This document shows positions 22,043 to 30,000 of a stretch of DNA of 30,000 bases, one piece after another. Source of the DNA: Chromera velia (taxonomy: Eukaryota; Sar; Chromeraceae); assembly GCA_018398765.1 (NCBI GenBank), contig JAHBMJ010000867.1, positions 1 through 30,000 of the forward strand, in the 5' to 3' direction. A model generated the notes under the pieces. That model made no database searches. It saw only the letters and a program-made list of their open reading frames with translations, and was not told where the DNA came from. Position 1 is the stretch's first letter, and each line of letters opens with the position of its first letter. The translations under genes were made by a program, and so were the position numbers.

Positions 22043-25000
22043 CCTTTCTGCAGTCCTTTGGGTCGATGTGTGAACAAGATTAGGATATCTGACCTGGTTA
22101 CTTGTGAGGAGAGGTGGGCAGGTGCATGTCTTGTCTGTGTTTACTTGACCTTCTTTTGTAGAGCGGGAGGGAGGACGTTTCTTGACATTCCATTTGAAGG
22201 CCTCTTCTCTCTCTTCTTGCCTGAAGACTGAGGGGGCGCTTTTCAATCCAATTTGCCAATCAGTTTCCGGGTAAGGAAGGGGATGAGGCGACTGGAAAGG
22301 AACAGGCGAGCTTGAAGAGAGACAGCTGGCGTGTGTGCATGTATGGGGGATTGTTTCTGAGGTCTGGACATTCTGCTGGGCTGCGTGAGCTTTGCTGTAA
22401 AATCTCATGCAGTCGTCAGGGTTATTTTTTGATGTGACAATAAATAATCTATCGCTTTGACTCCAAAAGCTCTGTACGTTCAATTTCGTCCCCCATGGCT
22501 CTTTTCCTGTTCCCCTGCCCTAGCTCATTCATCCCTTTCTTTCGTCCCTCAGGGTTCGCTCTGTGGTCAAGCAAGCAGGACTTGAGGTGAGCTGACTTCT
22601 TTCTTTTGAGATTTTTGTTTTCCTTCGTGACTCGGAAGGGTGTGCAGACAGAGGGAGGGAGGGAGGGACATAGAGACAGAAGAGGACCCAGTCCGTCGAA
22701 CCGTGTTTTCTTTCTCCCTTGTCTGGTCCTTTTTTTCCTCTTGTCGTTGCGTGTGTGCAGAGAGAGATGGCTAAGTTAGATAGATGGAAGGAATTCAAGG
22801 TTAAATTGACTGCTTTTGCGTATGCGAAGACAAAGGAAAAAGGCATCAGACAGTCAACTTGCCGCACAGATCCAAACTAACGAACGAAATTCGAAAACAA
22901 CATTGCTGAAGGAAAATCATATTTTCAGTGACAAAAGTTTATCTTTCTTTCTCACCTTCCTTCCCCCTTTGCTCCTTTTTGTCTTTGCAGTCTCCAGACA
23001 ACCTTTCCCGCCTGATTTGCGACGCCCTCTTCTGGGCTGCTTCCAACGGACTTGCAAAGAACGGACTCGAAAGTCAGCAGAGAGAAAAGAAACAAAGAAA
23101 CCACCGGCCTACATTCATTTCGGAAGACGCAAGCTGGCAGTCAAGCCGTTTGAGTTTCAGAGGGAACGACCGCCGTACCTTTCTGGGTATCAGCTCGTTT
23201 CCTTCTGCATGTCTTCGGAGGGTCCAAAATTCAGTGCTTATGTGCATGCGTCTCTCTCTCCCTCTCACTCTCGTGTCTTCCTTCGCATTCTCTTCTTGTG
23301 TGTCTTTTTCTCTCAACGTCTTTCTGTCTCCAGGTTTTCCACAGAGGCAAATTATCTTCCGTTTGGACATGCACTCTCATTTTGCATCCTTGGGGATTCT
23401 TATTCAAGGCATTAATTAAACCTACTCCCTGTGAGCGGGACTTTAATTCTCTGTATGTTCTTTTCTGTCGGATTCTGTGCTTTCAGCTGCACTCGACGCT
23501 GCCCTCGCTGCGAGTGCCTCTTGCCTGCCCTCCCTGACGACAAAGGAGACTCTCGTGTTCTCCTTCGGTCTCTCAAGATCGGCAGCCGACAAATTGGTGG
23601 AGCTTCCATTTGTGCCTAGTCTCTCCGCAGTGCCCGTGAGGGAACAGAAGGAGAAGACGGAAGGGGGGGAACAAAATGCAAACGCAGGCCTCCCCCCTCC
23701 CCCCATTCCCCCGAGAGAGGGGGGCAGCTTCTGGCCTCTGCTTCTTGCAGATGTGATGAACTTTGAGGCGGTCGGTCCGTCCGTTTTCTTCTTCTGTGTC
23801 TTTTCTTTCACCTCTCCCACTCTCACACATTCACGTCCCTCTATCTTTTCTTCTTTCCTCCTTTCATCCGATTCTCCAAGCTTCTAATGTTTCCTTCTTC
23901 ATTCACTGGGACAGTCATTCTTCCTTCTTTCTCTGCACCCTTCTCTCCTGTCTCTGCACCATGTCCACAAGAAATCGATTGTCCATTCCTGTGAACAGTA
24001 TAAAGACAGACAGTGAAAGTATTTTACTATGCTTCACCAACCTTGCTTGATGCAGCCCTCTCCTCTTGGGAACGCCTCGCTGGGCCTCTGCGTGAGTGCC
24101 CCCACGGAGGTCTTCTGGGTCACCCCAACCGTCGACAGGCCCTCGTCGAAGGAAGTCAAGGGCGGGAAGAAGGACGACAAGGCCGCCGCAGCTGCACAGC
24201 CACCGCCAGCAGAAGGAGAGGATCCGCCCAAACCCCCGCCTCCCCCCCCTCCTCTGTGCACTGCCCTGTTCTCAAGCGGAAGAAAACTGATCGCTGCAGC
24301 GAAGGAACAAGTGACCGCAGTGCTTACAGCAGACAAAAAGGTAGGCAGACAGTGGTGATCAATGTCCTTTGAAGCGTTTTGTTTGATAGATCCTATTCGG
24401 TTTTGTCTGTCTTGCTTCTTCCTACTTGTTTTCCAGGCTTGCTCCTTTTAATTTCTGCTCGCTGGACCTCCGATGGTTTCCTTTCCTCATGCTGTGATGC
24501 CTTCTCATGAATCCAGACACGTTGTTTGTATATTCGTCTGTATCTGCCTCTCTGCTTGGGTGAAGGGTCGGTTGTGTTCTTTCGTTCCTGGCTTGAGTGA
24601 AGCGACTGCTTTCCGATTCCCTTTGACGTTTCTTTTCTGCCCCATTTCTTTCTTTTGATTACTTTTGTATTTGCAGACTGCAAGCTTCATCGTTGATGGC
24701 AAATGTTTTTGTCCAGAACCTTCTCTCGGTTGGTCTGTGTTCTCGGTGTCATATCAAAATATTCATATATTCTCAATTCCTGCTTTGTTGGGCTCTCCGA
24801 TGGGTTCTTTTCCCTTCCTTTTCTTCTCAAATCAGTTGTGGATGAGGTGAATGAAGGGTTGACAGAATGTTTCTTTCACCTATCTGGTGTTGGCTACATG
24901 TTTCCTTTCCTTGAGGGCGTTCTAGAAGTTCCCTGCATTCGTCCGTCCAGTGTGGGCATTCGTTTTGTTGCTTTTGTATGTCCTCTTCCAATTATTTGTG

Positions 25001-27684
25001 AGTATTTTGCAGGCTGAGAGGTTGCTGGCTTTTTCTCTCTTTCTCTTTTTCTGCTTTTTTAACCTCTTTACATCTCGCCCATTCTTTCTCTCCTCCCCCT
25101 CACAGCTGTTGGAGCCAAACTTGTGGGACAGGCTGTCACACAGGCATTGCCCCAGGTCAGCTGAGGGAAGCTGTAGAAGTATGAAGGGAAAAGGCAGACA
25201 AAGGAGGGGAGGTGCAAGAGGAAGAAGAAGAGAAAAGTATACTTTCACCCGCGTACATACATATCTTCCTCTTTGCTTCCCCGCGCTCATCAATCTGCAC
25301 TTGATCTTTTCTTCTTCTTCAGCGGCTGTGTCAGATGCGGTTGGGGCACTGTTCGGCTTCTTTCTGGTAGGTTGGTTTCGATGAAGCCATTGTGTGTTTC
25401 CTTTTCCGACAGAGCACAAGACGGACTGCAGAAGCACTTCGCCTTCTTTTGGACAGTTGGGAACGTTTTGTTTTTGTTTGTATTAACTCCTCCAGACTGT
25501 CTGCGTGCCTCTAAATCTGTAGTACTTGGCAAGCCACCCCCATTCCCTGTCTTCTACACTTTGTCCCCTCACCCCCTTGATTGGCTGCAGGCTGGCTTTC
25601 CTGGAATGAAGGTGTGGTTGCGGGCTGGAGGTGAGTTGGAGGTTTTCGATTTGGAGCGGTGACTGGAAAACGTTTGTTTCTTTTCAAAAACTCCCTTTGA
25701 ATGTCCTATTATCACACCGCTTTTTTCTGCGCCCGCCCTCTCGTTTTCTTTGTTCTCTTCATTTGAGCCCCCCCCTTCTCAGTTCCATTTTGACCTTTCG
25801 GGCACCCTCTTTAAGTTTTCTGCCTTCTTCACTGGTTGCCCCCCTGCCTGTCCTCTCAGTTTCTTCTATGCAGCGCACGGAGGCAGGCGCATTCGCGTGG
25901 GACGGCGCAGGGACGGGAAAGTCTGAGGAAGAACTGGTGAGTCGATCAGCAGAAATGAAGGCGGGTGGAGAAGAGGAGAGAAGATAGTTGGAGGGCTACA
26001 ACGAGAGACTGAAGGGGGAGGATCATGTTGTTCTCTGTTACTCTTCCAGATTTGTCAATAGGAAGAAGTCTGCCGGCGTTTTTATTTTTTTTCACTTGCA
26101 TGCTGAACTTTGACATTTTATTTCTTTCGAAGGTCCTTCGAAGAAATCCTTCGAACTTCCCGCATCGATCTCCTCGTCTACTCGATGTTGTCCTTGTCAG
26201 AAGTGCACGGGTGTTTATTCAGGTATTGATATGTTTCCTTCTTTTACTGTTTTCTTGCTTGCGCTCGCTCCACTCCCCCTGTAGGGAAGGAAATCATATG
26301 AAGGATCACTCACTGGAAAGGTGAATTTACTCTTGTGACCAAAGAAAGCAATGAGCTGGGTGAATTCAATTGAATGGAATGGAAAGAAAATGATCATGCA
26401 TGTGCAGGTCGAGGCAATCGCAGAGGCCATCGAGGCCATCCCCCCCCATCTGCGGGGGGGAGTTCTGGACGTTGACGTGGAGGGGGGGGCAGGAGACGGA
26501 TTCCTGGTCAAGGCACTAAAGGTCAGAGGGAGAAGAGAAGAACAGTCAGGGAATAGAGATCTCTCTCACACATATACATATACATGTACGTATACATACT
26601 CTCTCTCTCTCTCTCATATCATAAAATTTTTGTTTCTTTGGTTTCCCTGGATTTCTTTAAAGGTCGTCACTTACACTTGGTGCCCGGCGCATTGCGGCAA
26701 GGACATCAATCAGTGCACGCTTGTTCCGCCAATTGTAATTTGGTTTTGCCTCGTCTCTCCTCTCTTCATTTCCACTTCTTCTTGTTGTGCTCAGAACCAC
26801 CTCCTACTTTGCATGAATCTTTCGCTCCCTGCTCATGTTTCTGCTTCTACTCCTCCTGGAGCATGCAGGAGAAGTTTCCTGACCTGTCTCTGGTGTTAAA
26901 AGCCCCCGCACCCCCAAAGGAGGGAGAGGAGGAGAGACCCCTGCTGCGCCCGAAGGACGAGGTCAGTCTGTCAGGCGGTCTGGCAGTGGGGGGTTGAAGT
27001 GAAGAAGAAGGCGGAGGGAGAGTTGAGGGAAAGGGGGGGAGAGAGATGTGAAACACAGACGAAAGACAGATCCTTTTTGGTTTTTTTCTGCTGATCACCT
27101 TCGTTTCTACAGTTTTTTTATCTTCTTTGGTAAATTTATCTCTTTCTTTAGTGCGCCCTGCTGTCTTTTTCTCTTGCTGTGTTGTTTTTGCGTTCCTCAT
27201 ACTTGAATCTCTCTCCTGAACGAATGTCTTGCAGGCCCTAGGTGTGTGGGTGGGAGGGGACTGTGCGGCCTCTCTTGCACGACAGTCGGCCACTCTGAAG
27301 GTGAGACGTACAGAAAAGGGGAGGTTGAATGCACATACTTACAGACGCTGGAAAGCGGAAAATAGTCCTGTCTTTCTCTGCGTTGCTTTGTCCGTCACTC
27401 TCTTTTTCGACGCGTCTGTCTTTTCAGGGAGAAGAAAGAAAGACGCGTAGTCTGTCTTTCGACATTGCAAATTTTCATTCAGACGCAAAAAAAAGGAAAT
27501 CAGAATTGACCAGATTGTCTTGGTGATTCTCCATACAAAGATTTGATTATTTTGTTTGATTGATTGTCTGTCTGTAGAGGCTGGGGCAAGGATCAATGTT
27601 GCAGTTACGCCCTGCTGTGGTCCTGTGCACCATTCTGCCTGCAAGCTGGATGATTGGACGCTCTCTCTCTTTCCCTCTGCGCGC

Positions 27685-27732
<48 letters not shown>

Positions 27733-28419
27733 CTGTGGTTATTCATGTATGTGATTATCGATCCTTCCTTCAGGGTGCCGGTCTCCGAGTGGTCATCGAC
27801 GTCTCCTCGACCCTCTCTCCTCAGTTTCCCTGCACAGCCATGATCCCGGTCGGTCGGTCGGTCGGTCTGATTGTCTTTTTTCTTGGAGATCTTTTTGGTC
27901 GTCTGTTTGATTCTGCGTTCACAACAAAGAGAAGGGCAAAGACAGGCACGATTGATAGATGTGCAGATAGATAGATCAAATGCGTCGTGCTTCCTTCCGC
28001 CTTCATGCATGCTTGTGGCAACCAACCGCACATCGATCGGCCGTCACTCACACACACCCTCCGGAGGACCATCAAACATCCCAAACACTACCCCACACCA
28101 CCCACCCCCACTTCCTTCCTTCAATCACCGTCCTGTCTTCACTTCGTGCTTGAAGATCGTATGATTTGTTTCTCTCCCGATGCGCCTGCAGTTTGTCCTC
28201 GCTGGACGTGACAAGGACTCTCCGGGACTCCTCTACGTTGGCAGTGCGGTGCCATCGGAGGATCTCTGTACAGCCGTCGACAGGGAGATTGTCCGAACAG
28301 TGAAGAGCGCACGACAGAAATCAGAAACCTCAGAGAACCAGGCGCAGGGCCCCTCTGCAGTGGAGACGAGGGGAGGGGGGACGCCGGCGGTGGAGGTGGC
28401 ACCGGAACTTCAGAACTAG
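20364..28419 (+). CDS. Enolase 4-like protein (probable pseudoenolase), about 26 exons
   Basis: Proposed exons: 20364-20384, 20431-20446, 20598-20641, 21149-21304, 21402-21537, 22162-22270, 22553-22586, 22991-23072, 23141-23186, 23487-23770, 24056-24340, 24677-24728, 24836-24846, 25013-25020, 25106-25155, 25323-25366, 25413-25475, 25591-25630, 25860-25936, 26133-26222, 26408-26521, 26869-26961, 27235-27300, 27578-27694, 27774-27848, 28192-28419 (TAG). Order of motifs follows ENO4: a helical YLPTKVRQYIEEHQ and VLNEVLKALPPDPWG start resembling a dimerisation domain, a Pro-rich linker, GFPGMKVWLRAG with AFAWDGAGTGKSEEEL, VWVGGDC (enolase VGDDL), GSMLQLR (enolase LLLKVNQ, Lys to Arg), LRVVIDVSST (enolase VVSHRSGET, His lost) and LLYVGSAVPSEDL (enolase IKTG-RSER, Lys lost). 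It is therefore probably not glycolytic. Animal ENO4 is flagellar; that role here is inference. Weak points: the first two exons, 23072-23487, 25013-25155, 26133-26222 and the donor near 27694. Confidence 0.6.
21981..22042. repeat. (GT)n microsatellite in an intron of the ENO4-like gene
   Basis: About thirty GT units with one GC interruption lie in the intron between exons ending at 21537 and starting at 22162. Reading frames across it are artefacts. Confidence 0.9.
27693..27731. repeat. (GT)n microsatellite at a putative 5' splice site
   Basis: This GT tract lies where the exon starting at 27578 should end. Any of several GT units could serve as donor; only those with the right phase (for example GT at 27695) join in frame to the exon at 27774. 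Confidence 0.85.
27849..27869. repeat. (GTCG)n short repeat at a donor site
   Basis: The intron after the exon ending at 27848 begins with tandem GTCG units, giving repeated GTCGGT donor-like words. It parallels the GTGA array at 14815. Confidence 0.8.
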
Positions 28420-28796
28420 GTCGCGGCTTCCTCCTTTTCTTTCCGTTCCTTCTAAGATCTCTCATGAATGTTCACTCGACTACTATCTTCACTCCACCTT
28501 CAATCGAAGGTTTGTTTGAGATGCAAAGCCATTCGATTAGGCATTCTACACGCGTGAAGGTATGAAAAAGGCAGAGCTGAGGGCATAACATGCAGAGAGA
28601 GAACACTGCACGGCAGGAACGCAAATACGGGAACCTATTGGGACATACTTACTTAATTGTGGTTTAGCCTAGAGTCTCCGAAACTAGAGACGAATGGTAA
28701 CCCATGCATACAGTTGTAGACAAAGGAAGCAAGCCGCCGCAGCTTAGCCTGCTTCCACATGAACATAAACCACCATAACCCTCCATAGCCTAGCCT

Positions 28797-28837
28797 GAAG
28801 CCGAAGGCTGATAACCATACACGAAGCCGAAGGCTGA
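28797..28837. repeat. Two direct copies of GAAGCCGAAGGCTGA
   Basis: The 15-base word occurs at 28797-28811 and 28823-28837. Each copy contains AGCC-GAA-GGCT, which can form a tiny hairpin. Confidence 0.8.
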
Positions 28838-29678
28838 AAACTATTTTCTTATTACACGTGCTGTGTATACGCTATCATTATTTAACATATGATAATGATG
28901 ATGATGAGTTCATTAAGCCAGTTGGTGTCAAATTTCAAAGTTGTTTTTTGTTTCGACATAAGGAACTTAAAATCCGAACTTCCAGCTAGAACAGGTGTAC
29001 ACAATTACAGATAATCGGACAAAATGTAGATTAAATGTTTATAGACTAACTCTTCAGCTATTTATGATACTAATCTGAAAGTAATCCCAACAAATTCATA
29101 TAGTATGTCATTCTGTGGGTGTTGGATCTATATATAGATCTATGCATGCATGTGTTTGGCACTGTTTGGCTTGTATTTGATAGTATTTGTTTACTATTTG
29201 ACGTATTCTTACGTGCGCATCGTTGCACAGATTGATTTACAAATGGCTTAATGTCCCTGGAAAGCATAGCGTGGGGCACTCAAAAAATTTGTACCGGAAG
29301 AGCATCGCTCAGATGATCGCTTGAATTTCGATCAGGCCGACAACCTCATCCTTGGTGCATACAAAACTTTATCAGTAACTTATCTCTAACTTACACCATT
29401 TTGCGCAATTTTACTGACATCCGTGCAAACTACCCCTAAATCAGTTCTTGACCTTTCAAATAACGCTTGAGGCACGTACATAATTGCTTCTGTATAAACG
29501 AGATACACCCAACCAGTTGGGTGAGTGCCCCGGGGCCGGAGCCCTTTAGGGGGTCCGCAAATTTGATTGATGCGCACCATCGGAGGCTTGGGCATGTCTT
29601 GTGCAGGTGCATGGGGCGGGGGCCACGGCAATGCGCACGAAGTATGCTTTTCGGGACCGCGCGAGCATGCACTTGCAA

Positions 29679-29768
29679 CTCCGTGCGAGTTACTTGAGGG
29701 GCATGCATGGGCGAAGTAATTATAAGGTATGTGCGGTCGCGGCTCCGTGCAAGTTGCTTGAGGGGCAT
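29679..29768. repeat. Direct repeat of a 26-base unit
   Basis: The unit beginning CTCCGTGC and ending CTTGAGGGGCAT occurs at 29679-29704 and 29743-29768 with two substitutions, 64 bases apart. It is probably a fragment of a dispersed repeat family. Confidence 0.7.
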
Positions 29769-29955
29769 ATTTTGGAATTCGGGCGACACCGTGACAGACG
29801 GAGATAGAAACGACCCCCCTCTAAAAATGAAAAAATACGTTATACGAGTGCGTGCGATCTCAGGGCCTCTCGGCTGATCTCAGCAGAGCTGAGCTGCCCC
29901 CCGAGGCGATGTAATGCCGGCCACCATGCATCACCATGTATATGCATACAGCTAC

Positions 29956-29976
29956 ATATATATATATATATATATA
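29956..29976. repeat. (AT)n microsatellite
   Basis: A short AT dinucleotide run lies near the right edge of the window. Confidence 0.9.
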
Positions 29977-30000
29977 ATTCCACCTCACATACAGTTCAAG

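Larger units (their letters stand above)
28420..30000. other. AT-rich, repeat-bearing 3' region without a supported gene
   Basis: The stretch after the stop codon at 28419 probably starts with the 3' untranslated region of the ENO4-like gene. After about 28640 it is AT-rich with small repeats. Overlapping open frames at 29386-29807 on both strands (up to 117 codons) coincide with a GC-rich patch of direct repeats and show no domain. TGCATGCATG occurs at 29143-29152 and GCATGCATGG at 29701-29710. Confidence 0.5.

Noticed and set aside
21620-22483. 287-codon minus-strand frame
   Set aside because: It crosses the GT microsatellite (a Thr-His run) and lies antisense to inferred exons of the ENO4-like gene.
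26662-26733. Possible 72-base in-phase exon (VVTYTWCPAHCGKDINQ) in the ENO4-like gene
   Set aside because: It has acceptable GT-AG edges and keeps phase, but the flanking exons join naturally (VKALK then EKFPDLSLV), so including it would interrupt a continuous helix and strand.
29386-29807. Overlapping open frames near the right edge (up to 117 codons)
   Set aside because: They coincide with a GC-rich direct-repeat patch, are open on both strands, and show no domain.

Overview
This window is nuclear DNA from an intron-rich protist. The features that fit best are a photosynthetic relative of the Apicomplexa (a chromerid alga such as Chromera velia): GT-AG introns of a few hundred bases, most ending in TGCAG; TGCATGCA palindromes upstream of genes, the type of site bound by apicomplexan AP2 factors; microsatellites of CA, CT, GT and GTGA; and gene-dense GC-rich blocks separated by AT-rich repeat blocks. 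The organism is inferred from these features, since no marker gene is present.

Layout: 1-132 is a CA microsatellite. At 691-1677 (-) an intronless gene encodes a 328-residue protein with a possible degenerate PARP-like fold. At 2384-3082 (+) an intronless gene encodes a 232-residue protein that looks mitochondrial; the two genes are divergent. After a strand-asymmetric purine/pyrimidine stretch (3240-4450) comes a complex inverted-repeat mobile element (about 4953-7563) holding at least two further fold-back structures. A nine-exon gene at 8298-15485 (+) encodes a roughly 1222-residue disordered and coiled-coil protein of unknown function. A 3.1 kb AT-rich region without a convincing gene follows (15486-18636).

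At 18637-19560 (-) lies an intronless sirtuin of a bacterial-like subgroup. Sharing its 5' region, on the other strand, is a gene of about 26 exons (20364-28419) whose product aligns by eye along its length with enolase 4 (ENO4), the enolase-like protein known from animal sperm flagella. The normal catalytic lysines and histidine appear to be replaced. Two spots in this gene have exon phases that I could not fully reconcile. The last 1.6 kb is AT-rich and repeat-bearing, without a supported gene.

The genes do not form an operon or an obvious pathway. The most interesting points are the ENO4-like pseudoenzyme, the composite inverted-repeat element, and the splice-signal habits: donors often carry C at +3 (GTCAGT, GTCGGT), donors can run straight into microsatellites of the donor motif, and acceptors often end in GCATGCAG.
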